Positions 1 through 4,954 of a stretch of 7,252 nucleotides of DNA are shown piece by piece (positions within the stretch are counted from its first letter, which is position 1; each line of letters opens with the position of its first letter). The DNA is taken from assembly GCA_022792755.1 (NCBI GenBank), contig JAAWBP010000088.1, positions 1 to 7,252 of the forward strand, in the 5' to 3' direction. A program made the position numbers and the translations under genes. The notes beneath the pieces are model-generated. The model was not told where the DNA came from. It saw nothing but the letters and a program-made list of their open reading frames with translations, and made no database searches. Origin of the DNA: Oscillospiraceae bacterium. GTDB lineage: Bacteria > Bacillota > Clostridia > Oscillospirales > Ruminococcaceae.

Positions 1-80
1 AACGGCAATCCGCAAATGATGAGAATCGATAATACAATCACGATCGAAAAGGCGCAGGTTCCTATTACAGCGGCCATCAT
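1..80 (-). CDS. N-terminus of an unidentified membrane protein (partial, runs off the left edge)
   Basis: Reading leftwards from the ATG at 78-80, about 26 residues are visible and the frame is open to the window edge. They begin MMAAVIGTCAF and continue as an almost unbroken hydrophobic stretch (SIVIVLSILIICGLP), as expected of an N-terminal membrane helix or uncleaved anchor. I prefer this start because GGGGG (86-90) lies 5 nt upstream. An in-frame ATG pair at 90-95 would add five residues (MMGEF) but has poor ribosome-binding-site spacing. A good promoter (128-155) points into the gene. The family cannot be fixed from so little sequence. The competing reading is a plus-strand frame open from base 1 to a TAA at 115-117. 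Hydrophobic runs can arise opposite Asn/Asp-rich codons, so the choice is an inference supported mainly by the promoter and binding site. Confidence 0.5.
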   Translation of the reverse strand, partial: MMAAVIGTCAFSIVIVLSILIICGLP

Positions 81-102
81 GAATTCCCCCATCATTCCCG
101 AT

Positions 103-125
103 ATTCCAGCCTTGTAAGCTGGAAT
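103..125 (+). terminator. Stem-loop with T-tract: plus-strand terminator or 5' stem-loop of the leftward mRNA
   Basis: ATTCCAGC (103-110) pairs perfectly with GCTGGAAT (118-125) across a 7-nt loop and is followed by T125-T130. On the plus strand this has the form of a rho-independent terminator. On the minus strand the same A-tract forms part of the TATAAA -10 box of the leftward promoter, so the hairpin would sit at the extreme 5' end of that mRNA. The sequence alone does not decide between the two readings, and both could hold. Confidence 0.4.
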
Positions 126-127
126 TT

Positions 128-155
128 TTTATAACAAAGCTTTCGGCAAAGGCAA
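128..155 (-). promoter_or_regulatory. Sigma-A-type promoter for the leftward membrane-protein gene
   Basis: On the minus strand, TTGCCT (150-155, 4 of 6 matches to TTGACA) is separated by 16 nt from TATAAA (128-133, 5 of 6 matches to TATAAT). Transcription would start near 121, about 40 nt before the ATG at 78-80, and immediately enter the stem-loop at 103-125. It is the best promoter candidate I could see in the left 700 bases. Confidence 0.5.
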
Positions 156-214
156 ACATCCCTCGCACTTTTAGCCGTTCCGACAGTCTCTCTGTCCGCT
201 GTTTCCGCTCCCTT

Positions 215-237
215 TACCCCCGATTGACAAGGGCAGA
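215..237 (+). repeat. Left inverted repeat of the putative element
   Basis: It matches the reverse complement of 431-453 at 21 of 23 positions. The longest uninterrupted shared core is CGATTGACAAG. Similarity stops on both sides of the 23 bp, as expected for transposon ends rather than a larger duplicated region. Confidence 0.7.
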
Positions 238-430
238 CATGGTTTTGCAGGACGGTGCGGCGTGCCGCCGCGCCCGTGACCGGGCAGGACAAACGCGATC
301 CATAGGTCGTACCGGTAACAACGCTCATGGCCGCGCGGCGCATTGTACCGATTCTGCATTAGCTGCTTCGCAGGACTACAAATCTAAAAACGAGCAAAAT
401 GTTGATGTGCGAAATTGCCCGCAGGGGTAC

Positions 431-453
431 TCTGCACTTGTCAATCGAGGGTA
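431..453 (-). repeat. Right inverted repeat of the putative element
   Basis: This is the partner of 215-237 in inverted orientation, with mismatches at the sixth and eighteenth positions when read inward. A short GGGGTAC (424-430) just inside this end partly echoes the terminal GAGGGTA, so a second, weaker subterminal copy is possible. Confidence 0.7.
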
Positions 454-474
454 TCCGTTTCCTATCGCGCTGCC

Positions 475-648
475 CTATATGATGCTGTATTCGAAATTCT
501 CCCAGCGCAGCCGCATCCCCACATCGACCCCAAAGGGGAGGAGCGCCATCGCCACGGGGTTGAGCTCTTCCCCTTCCTCCGCGCCGTCGCGCCGGAGCAT
601 GGCATAATCCCCGTTGACGGTCACGACCGTGTATTCAACCGGCTCCAT
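475..648 (-). CDS. Small protein of unknown function (57 aa) behind the radical SAM gene
   Basis: I do not recognise this protein with confidence. It has 57 residues, is acidic and shows an alternating hydrophobic pattern typical of a small beta-rich fold: an N-terminal VEYTVVTVNGDYAMLRR segment, an acidic turn (EEGEEL), then PVAMALLPFGVDVGMRLRW. The arrangement GDYA...ALLP.G...G..L recalls short DUF3006-type proteins, but this is a low-confidence impression. There is no signal peptide, membrane segment or cysteine. I start it at the ATG (646-648) because AGGG (657-660) lies 8 nt upstream. The GTG at 655-657 would overlap that binding site. It follows the radical SAM gene on the same strand with a 44-nt gap, so the two are probably co-transcribed. 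The gap contains a strong hairpin (663-682). The stop is TAG, and no terminator is visible before the inverted-repeat element. Confidence 0.7.
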   Translation of the reverse strand: MEPVEYTVVTVNGDYAMLRRDGAEEGEELNPVAMALLPFGVDVGMRLRWENFEYSII

Positions 649-662
649 TTCAGTCACCCTAT

Positions 663-682
663 GCTGCGGCCATGTCCGCAGC
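663..682 (-). promoter_or_regulatory. Intercistronic hairpin upstream of the small gene's ribosome binding site
   Basis: GCTGCGG (663-669) and CCGCAGC (676-682) form a perfect 7-bp GC-rich stem with a 6-nt loop. It sits between the stop of the radical SAM gene (693) and the AGGG binding site (657-660) of the small gene, two nucleotides from the latter. In the direction of transcription no U-tract follows, so it is not a terminator for this operon. A role in mRNA processing, stability or translation of the small gene is an inference. On the plus strand it is followed by a T-rich stretch (685-694), so weak termination of antisense transcripts is possible. Confidence 0.5.
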
Positions 683-692
683 CCTTTCTTTT

Positions 693-1583
693 TTATGAAT
701 CCTTTTTTGTCACGCCACTCAGGTCAAAGGGCGGGATATACTCCCGCTTTGCCGCAGACCGTTCCTGGACATAGCCGTCCAGCTCCAGCGAAAACAGCTC
801 GTCCAGGACGGCGTTGTACTCGCTTTTGGCGATCCTGCGGTTGATTTCTGGGAATCCCGAAGCCCTCCCGCAGGGGAGGTACTGGGCCATCACGCTGACC
901 GGCGTTCCCTCCGGCAGGTTCTCCCCGCACCAGCGGAGAACCGCCTTGCTCTCCTCCGCGTGGGAGGGGAGGATCAGGTGCCGTACCATTGTCCCGGAGC
1001 GCATCCGCCCGTCTTCATCGTAGACCGCCGGGCCGGTCTGGCGGCGCATCTCCAAAACCGCGCGGGAGGCAGCCTCAAAATAATCCGCGGTGCCGGAATA
1101 CCGCTGCGACAGCGCGGGGGAGATGTATTTCAGATCCGGCAGGTAGATGTCAACCAGCCCTTCCATCCTGCGGAGCGCCTCAACCGTCTCGTAGCCGCTG
1201 CAATTATACACCACCGGAACGGGGAGCCGCTCGCTCCGGAGCAGATGCTCCAGGACAGGGAGGAACGGGGTGGGGCTGACCAGGTTGATATTCTGCGCCC
1301 CCTGTCCGATCAGCTCCCGGAAAATCTCCCCCAGCCGTTCCTCCGTCACAAGCTCCCCTACACCGCCGTGGCTGATCTCATCGTTCTGGCAGTAGACACA
1401 ACCCAGGGTGCAGCCGGAAAAAAAGACTGCGCCTGATCCTTTTTCACCGCTGATACAAGGCTCTTCCCAGAAATGGAGCCCTGCGCGGGCGATCCGCGGG
1501 AGCGTTCCCTGCCCGCAATAGCCGTTTCCGTCCCGTTCTCCCCGCTCCGCATGGCAGCGCCGGGGGCAAAGAGTACAATTCAT
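693..1583 (-). CDS. Radical SAM protein, PflX-like (pyruvate formate-lyase-activase homologue)
   Basis: This 296-residue protein is predicted to be a cytoplasmic iron-sulfur enzyme that cleaves S-adenosylmethionine to a radical. The cluster motif is C58-x3-C62-x2-C65, in GCTLGCVYCQN. An N-terminal cysteine group precedes it (C3, C6, C10, C23, with CPRRC and GYCG), as is usual for the PflX / COG1313 group. Further family-like stretches are NINLVSPTP (98-106), YNCSGYE (126-132), IYLPDLKY (146-153) and QYLPCGRASGFPEINRR (from 234), ending in PPFDLSGV. Length and motif order look complete. The ATG at 1581-1583 is supported by GAGGAG (1589-1594) 5 nt upstream. The family resembles glycyl-radical-enzyme activases, but its substrate is unknown, and no glycyl radical enzyme is encoded in this window. 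The only close partner is the small gene at 475-648. An AT-rich 47-nt gap separates it from the upstream hydrolase gene. Confidence 0.9.
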   Translation of the reverse strand: MNCTLCPRRCHAERGERDGNGYCGQGTLPRIARAGLHFWEEPCISGEKGSGAVFFSGCTLGCVYCQNDEISHGGVGELVTEERLGEIFRELIGQGAQNINLVSPTPFLPVLEHLLRSERLPVPVVYNCSGYETVEALRRMEGLVDIYLPDLKYISPALSQRYSGTADYFEAASRAVLEMRRQTGPAVYDEDGRMRSGTMVRHLILPSHAEESKAVLRWCGENLPEGTPVSVMAQYLPCGRASGFPEINRRIAKSEYNAVLDELFSLELDGYVQERSAAKREYIPPFDLSGVTKKDS

Positions 1584-1630
1584 CCTCTCTCCTCAAATAC
1601 GCTAGGTATAAAAATTAGTATATATACGAA
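1584..1630 (-). promoter_or_regulatory. AT-rich gap, possible promoter of the radical SAM gene
   Basis: The 47 nt between the hydrolase stop and the radical SAM start are strikingly AT-rich against their surroundings. They contain a minus-strand TATACT (1617-1622) at a suitable distance from the start codon. I find no convincing -35 box 16-18 nt upstream, so this is only a candidate. The ribosome binding site GAGGAG lies at 1589-1594. Confidence 0.25.
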
Positions 1631-2509
1631 TTAAAGCTGCGGATAGAGTTCCTCCCAGATCGCCTGCTGCAATTCCTTCCCTCTTCGACATTCGGCAACC
1701 ACCGAGATCACCGCGTTTTTCTCCCGCAGGATGACAGAGAGCTGGGAATACTTCCCGTCCGCCCGAAAAGAGCCATGCGGGCCGCCCCAAAAAAGGTAGC
1801 CGTATCCAAACTCATCCCGGTTGTTTTCAACCTGCTTGCTGGTGCTTTCTAAAACCCACTGCTCCGAAAGGAGCTGTTGACCAGCCCATTTCCCCATTTG
1901 GAGATAGAACTTCCCGAACCGGTGGAGCTCCGAAAGGGTCAGGAAGAGGCCCCCCGCCCCAAAGGTATTCCCCAGCGGGTCTGATTCCCAGGTGGGCCGT
2001 TTGATCCCCAGCTTCCGGAACAGCCGCGGGGTCAGGTAGGAGACCAGGTCACATCCGGCGCGGCGCTGCACTAAAAGGCCCGCGAGGTACGGCCCGACGT
2101 TGTTGTAGACAAACCGCTCGCCCGGCTCATAGACAAAGGGGATCGCCAGGGCGAGCTTAGCCCAGTCGTCCTCCTGGTACAGCGGCCTCTGCGCCCCCAT
2201 GAGGCTGCCGCTCTCCTGCCCCAGGCACATGGTCAGCAGGTCGCGGACGACTGCGTGCTCCAACTGGGGCGATACCTGCTCCGGCAAGTCCTCAGCAAAG
2301 GCGTCTACGAGCTTTTCATCGAGGGCTACAAGCCCCTCCTGCACGGCAAAACCCACAGCGCAAGAGGTCACGCTTTTGGAGGCGGAATAGAGATTCCTCC
2401 TGCATTCCTCGTCCCAAAAATGCTCTGCGGTTAAACTGCCGTCCTGTGTGATTTTAACCCCGAGAATCCTGAGCGGCGCCGTCCGCTCAATAAAACCCTT
2501 CAGTTCCAA
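1631..2509 (-). CDS. Serine hydrolase of the beta-lactamase / penicillin-binding-protein fold
   Basis: This 292-residue protein has the three active-site elements of the class C beta-lactamase-like superfamily (PF00144 type). S42-A-S-K45 is the SxxK nucleophile motif. Y135-N-N137 is the YxN motif. The third is a late HGS with RADGKYSQ (245-256), in the context GYGYLFWGGP, typical of uncharacterised members related to esterases and 6-aminohexanoate-dimer hydrolases. There is no signal peptide, so it should act in the cytoplasm. This makes a cell-wall or antibiotic-resistance role unlikely; the substrate (an ester, amide or small peptide) cannot be told. The start is an unusual TTG (2507-2509), supported by GGGGG (2519-2523) 9 nt upstream and the absence of an in-frame ATG or GTG nearby. 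It stands 90 nt after maf. A weak promoter-like pair (TTGGAA, 17 nt, TAGAAT) lies in the 3' end of maf. No terminator follows the TAA. Confidence 0.88.
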   Translation of the reverse strand: MELKGFIERTAPLRILGVKITQDGSLTAEHFWDEECRRNLYSASKSVTSCAVGFAVQEGLVALDEKLVDAFAEDLPEQVSPQLEHAVVRDLLTMCLGQESGSLMGAQRPLYQEDDWAKLALAIPFVYEPGERFVYNNVGPYLAGLLVQRRAGCDLVSYLTPRLFRKLGIKRPTWESDPLGNTFGAGGLFLTLSELHRFGKFYLQMGKWAGQQLLSEQWVLESTSKQVENNRDEFGYGYLFWGGPHGSFRADGKYSQLSVILREKNAVISVVAECRRGKELQQAIWEELYPQL

Positions 2510-2599
2510 ATGACTCTGCCCCCTTTTTTATGATAGAGAAATCTGCCGCATCGGTGGATGGCTTGTCCAAAAACTACAAATAGTATATTCATCTAAATT

Positions 2600-3187
2600 C
2601 TATACTGCTTCTGGCTTGATTCCAAACTCTTTCAAAGCCCGCGCCGTACTGGATGCCGGAAGACCCATCACCGCAAAAAAATCCCCGAAGATCGACTCGA
2701 TCAGCGCGCTCCCTTTCCCTTGGACAGCGTAGGCGCCGGCCTTGTCCATCGATTCCCCGGTATCCAGATAGGCTTCGATTTCTTCCTCTGTGAGCGAAAG
2801 AAAGGTGACATTGGAAACACTCACCCAGGTTTTCGACCTGTCCCGGTCCAGAACGGTGACACCGGTGTAAACCTGATGCGTTCTCCCGGACAGGAAGCGG
2901 AGCATCTGGAACGCCTCCTCCCGGCTTCTCGGTTTTCCCAAAATCACCCCTTCACAGAAAACGAGGGTGTCGGAACCGAGGATGACATCGTCGGGATAGG
3001 CTCGCAGTCCCACCGACGCTTTCCTTTTAGAGAGCTCTGCGACCGCCTCATCCGGGGCAATCCCATCCTCCAGCTTCTCGTCCGCATGGGCGGGCGCCGT
3101 CTGATACCGGTACCCCAGCATCGACAGGATTTCCCTGCGGCGTGGTGAACCGGAAGCTAAAACCAACATCGATTTTTTCATCTCCAT
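2600..3187 (-). CDS. maf: Maf-family nucleoside triphosphate pyrophosphatase (dTTP/UTP type)
   Basis: This 195-residue cytoplasmic enzyme hydrolyses (deoxy)nucleoside triphosphates to monophosphates, preventing incorporation of non-canonical nucleotides; Maf is also linked to septation control in Firmicutes. The family signature is complete. LVLASGSPRRREIL (8-21) forms the phosphate-binding start. VILGSDTLV (68-76) carries the catalytic aspartate D73. ILGKPRS...FLSGRTHQVYTG follows. DKAGAYAVQGKGS and SIFGDFFAVMGLP lie near the C-terminus. The DKAGAYAVQG context fits the dTTP/UTP-preferring branch rather than the m7GTP-preferring YceF branch. The start is uncertain: the ATG at 3185-3187 has no clear ribosome binding site, and in-frame ATGs two and six codons later would also leave the fold intact. 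The gene lies 133 nt after the deacetylase, on the same strand. Confidence 0.93.
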   Translation of the reverse strand: MEMKKSMLVLASGSPRRREILSMLGYRYQTAPAHADEKLEDGIAPDEAVAELSKRKASVGLRAYPDDVILGSDTLVFCEGVILGKPRSREEAFQMLRFLSGRTHQVYTGVTVLDRDRSKTWVSVSNVTFLSLTEEEIEAYLDTGESMDKAGAYAVQGKGSALIESIFGDFFAVMGLPASSTARALKEFGIKPEAV

Positions 3188-3320
3188 TCAATCGGGGGGC
3201 GATCCCGCCGCACAAAACCCAGCCGGAGTCCCCCTTTTTGCATTCGACGGGAAAACATGCCCTCCGCCGAAGTGCCGAAATGGAAGCTCCTTCTGAAACG
3301 AAGCGTCCATTCCGTCACGG

Positions 3321-4175
3321 TTATTTTAAAAGTCCCTTGAAAAACGCATCACTCGAAAGACCGGGAGCCCGGTTATTCCGCAGCAGCATGGAAAGAGATC
3401 CCCCTTTGGTCAGATGGTTGACCCCCGGCGAGACCGAAAGGGTTGCCTTAAACCCGATCTCCTCAAGGATTTCCTCCGATTCATCGGAGTATTTTCCATA
3501 CGGATAGGTAAAGGTCGTCGGGGCAGCACCCACCTTCTCCCGGATCAAATCCTGGAGCGCCCCGACATCGGACTGAAGCAGGCGGCGGTACTCTTCCACC
3601 GTCTCCCCGGCACATTTTCTCGCCCCCTGCCGCTGCCCGTCGAGGGAATGCAGGTTATAGGTGTGGTTTTGGACTTCAACCAGCCCGGAGTCGCTCATCT
3701 CCTTGAGCTGCTCCCAGCTGCAATGGGAGTAGTTGGGGCTTTGATGCTCCCCCGGTTCGATGATGTCAGTGAATTTTCCCACGATCGAGATCACGCACTT
3801 CATCTGGTATTTCTGCATGAGGGGAAACACATAGAGGTAATTGTTGTAATATCCGTCGTCAAAGGTGATGAGGATCGGCTTTTCGGGGAGAACTGCCGTC
3901 TCCTCTTCGACATAGGCAATGATGTCCTTCATCAAGACCGGCGTATAGCCCGCCCGCTTGATATACTTCAGGTCTTCTTCGAGCTGGTCGGGCGGGAGGA
4001 CATAGGTTCCCGTCATCGCCGGGTCTTTGAGGATGCTGTGGTACATAATGATCGGCAAGTCGACCCCTTCCGCAGCATTCGCCTGCGCTGCTTTCCCCCC
4101 GTTTTGGGAGAAAACCGAAGCGAAGACCAATCCCAGCCCCATCAGCAGGCAGAGCCATTTTGCCAGATGTTCCAC
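3321..4175 (-). CDS. Secreted polysaccharide deacetylase (NodB domain, carbohydrate esterase family 4)
   Basis: This 284-residue protein is predicted to remove N-acetyl groups from cell-wall or extracellular polysaccharide. Residues 1-24 are a signal peptide or anchor (LAKWLCLLMGLGLVFASVF), so it acts outside the membrane. The NodB domain starts at LPIIMYHSI (40-48). TFDDG (104-108) carries the catalytic base D106 and metal ligand D107. NHTYNLH (170-176) supplies the metal-binding histidines H171 and H176; here four residues lie between them instead of the three of the usual HTxxH. TFTYPYGKYS (221-230) is motif 3, and GFKATLSVSPGV follows near the end. The start is GTG (4173-4175) with GGGGG (4183-4187) 7 nt upstream; the overlapping ATG at 4175-4177 is out of frame and soon stops. 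It follows the acetyltransferase by 126 nt, with a perfect dyad at 4215-4231 in the gap. The physiological substrate (peptidoglycan, spore cortex or exopolysaccharide) is not determined. Confidence 0.92.
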   Translation of the reverse strand: MEHLAKWLCLLMGLGLVFASVFSQNGGKAAQANAAEGVDLPIIMYHSILKDPAMTGTYVLPPDQLEEDLKYIKRAGYTPVLMKDIIAYVEEETAVLPEKPILITFDDGYYNNYLYVFPLMQKYQMKCVISIVGKFTDIIEPGEHQSPNYSHCSWEQLKEMSDSGLVEVQNHTYNLHSLDGQRQGARKCAGETVEEYRRLLQSDVGALQDLIREKVGAAPTTFTYPYGKYSDESEEILEEIGFKATLSVSPGVNHLTKGGSLSMLLRNNRAPGLSSDAFFKGLLK

Positions 4176-4214
4176 ATAACCGCCCCCTGTTGTGCATCTG
4201 TTTCAAGGATACGC

Positions 4215-4231
4215 AGGACAGGGGCTGTCCT
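4215..4231. promoter_or_regulatory. Perfect 17-bp dyad upstream of the deacetylase gene
   Basis: AGGACAG (4215-4221), GGG, CTGTCCT (4225-4231) is a perfect inverted repeat with 7-bp arms, 40-56 nt upstream of the deacetylase start. No T-tract follows on either strand, so it is not a rho-independent terminator. It could be an operator for a dimeric repressor or a hairpin in the leader. I see no convincing promoter next to it, and the regulator is unknown. Confidence 0.4.
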
Positions 4232-4301
4232 ATCACCCAGCCGCAGAGCTTTTACCACACCGGGAAATACGCGCCGCCAAACCCATGAGCAGATTCATCG
4301 G

Positions 4302-4748
4302 CTAAACCTCTAAGATCATCTGCTCATAACAAAGCCGTTCAAACCCCTTCCGGGAGTACAGCCGGATCGCGCCCGTATTCCCGGCGCAGACCTCCAGCCG
4401 GTAGCGCTTTGCCCGCTCGCGGTATTCCTCTTTCACCCAATCCAGGAACGCGCTTCCGATCCCCCTGCCCTGAAAGGCCGGGAGGACATAGAGCTCCTCG
4501 ATCAGGACGACAAAGCCGCCCGCCTCGTTGGAAAAGGTGAAGGAAAGCTGCCCGTAGCCGGCAGGCTCTCCATCCTGCTCGAACAGAAGCCCCCGCAGAT
4601 AAGGGCCCTGCCGCAGAATTTCGTCAAAGGTGGTCACCATCTGTGCTTTGGAAATCGGGTGATCGACCGCGTCCCCTCTATAAAAATCGCTGCAAAATTC
4701 GAGAAATATTTCTCGATCCTTCTCTTTAAAATCCCTGAATAACGTCAT
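4302..4748 (-). CDS. GNAT-family N-acetyltransferase
   Basis: This 148-residue cytoplasmic enzyme is predicted to transfer an acetyl group from acetyl-CoA to an amine; the substrate is unknown. The core is clear: a beta strand GEPAGYGQLSFTF (60-72), then motif A IEELYVLPAFQGRGIG (83-98) with the pyrophosphate-binding Q93-G-R-G-I-G98, then motif B LEVCAGNTGAIRLYSRKGF, the usual AxxLYxxxGF end of the acetyl-CoA site. The length is normal for a single-domain GNAT. I start it at the ATG (4746-4748) rather than the in-frame GTG at 4761-4763, because AGGAGG (4753-4758) lies between them and would otherwise be read as coding (QGGT). It has its own promoter (4839-4867) just after the aspS terminator, so it is expressed separately from the synthetase pair. 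The deacetylase may be transcribed with it, although the 126-nt gap leaves that open. Confidence 0.9.
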   Translation of the reverse strand: MTLFRDFKEKDREIFLEFCSDFYRGDAVDHPISKAQMVTTFDEILRQGPYLRGLLFEQDGEPAGYGQLSFTFSNEAGGFVVLIEELYVLPAFQGRGIGSAFLDWVKEEYRERAKRYRLEVCAGNTGAIRLYSRKGFERLCYEQMILEV

Positions 4749-4752
4749 GGTT

Positions 4753-4758
4753 CCTCCT
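4753..4758 (-). promoter_or_regulatory. Ribosome binding site fixing the acetyltransferase start
   Basis: A perfect AGGAGG on the minus strand ends 4 nt before the ATG at 4746-4748. It excludes the upstream GTG as the likely start. Confidence 0.8.
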
Positions 4759-4838
4759 TGCACAGTGCCCCCATTCGCCTATGCCGGGCGCACAGCCTTC
4801 CGGTTCCGGGGATCCCCCTTTATTTTTACAACGCCACC

Positions 4839-4867
4839 ATTTTACCATATTTTTACCAGATTGTCAC
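4839..4867 (-). promoter_or_regulatory. Sigma-A-type promoter of the acetyltransferase gene
   Basis: On the minus strand GTGACA (4862-4867, 5 of 6 matches to TTGACA) is followed after exactly 17 nt by TAAAAT (4839-4844, 5 of 6 to TATAAT). The predicted start near 4832 leaves a leader of about 80 nt. The spacer and -10 region carry a direct repeat, TGGTAAAA twice. It lies just downstream of the aspS terminator, as a fresh transcription unit should. Confidence 0.7.
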
Positions 4868-4912
4868 CCTCATCATACCGGAATAAATGATGGATCTGAA
4901 CTTTTCCATATG

Positions 4913-4948
4913 AAAACGCCCCGGAATCCTTTGATCAATTCCGGGGCG
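4913..4948 (-). terminator. Rho-independent terminator of the hisS-aspS unit
   Basis: On the minus strand, 6 nt after the aspS stop codon, CGCCCCGGAAT (4938-4948) pairs perfectly over 11 bp with ATTCCGGGGCG (4917-4927) across a 10-nt loop. It is followed by TTTT (4913-4916). The stem is long and GC-rich; the U-run is short. Confidence 0.88.
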
Positions 4949-4954
4949 GGCATA

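Larger units (their letters stand above)
215..453. mobile_element. Putative non-autonomous inverted-repeat element (MITE or decayed IS), ~239 bp
   Basis: Positions 215-237 and 431-453 are imperfect inverted repeats of 23 bp with 21 matches. Both read inward from TACCC, then CGATTGACAAG, then GCAGA. They enclose about 193 bp without a convincing gene. Open frames inside have no ribosome binding site, or run out through the ends, and no transposase motif is visible. The interior mixes GC-rich palindromic stretches (257-285, 330-341) with an AT-richer part (377-412). Flanks TCCCTT (209-214) and TCCGTT (454-459) match 5 of 6 and might be a decayed target duplication, which is weak evidence. The element begins 21 nt after the stop of the small gene at 475-648. 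It is most simply a MITE or an internally deleted insertion sequence; I cannot assign a transposase family. A paired regulatory RNA is a less likely alternative given the long span. Confidence 0.5.

Noticed and set aside
1..117. Plus-strand frame open from the left edge to TAA at 115-117, ending inside the stem-loop
   Set aside because: The stop falls in the loop of the hairpin, there is no recognisable family, and the opposite strand offers a hydrophobic N-terminus with both promoter and ribosome binding site. It is not excluded, only less likely.
92..343. Minus-strand 83-codon frame in the inverted-repeat region
   Set aside because: It has no ribosome binding site, shows no family resemblance, and crosses one end of the element and the promoter region, so it is best read as chance.
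224..607. Plus-strand 127-codon frame through the element
   Set aside because: It runs from the left repeat, out through the right end of the element and antisense across the small gene, with low-complexity Arg/Ala/Ser composition from GC-rich sequence.
1631..2509. Serine hydrolase as an antibiotic-resistance beta-lactamase
   Set aside because: It lacks a signal peptide and its third motif resembles the esterase/amidase-like members rather than class C beta-lactamases.
2580..2608. AGTATA/TATACT inverted repeat after the maf stop as a terminator
   Set aside because: The stem is six A/T-rich pairs with a 13-nt loop and no adjacent U-run; more likely chance or promoter-like AT-rich sequence.
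3178..3318. Minus-strand GTG frame of 46 codons between the deacetylase and maf, overlapping the maf start
   Set aside because: There is no ribosome binding site, and the composition is Arg-rich and unconserved-looking. The gap otherwise shows no clear promoter or terminator.
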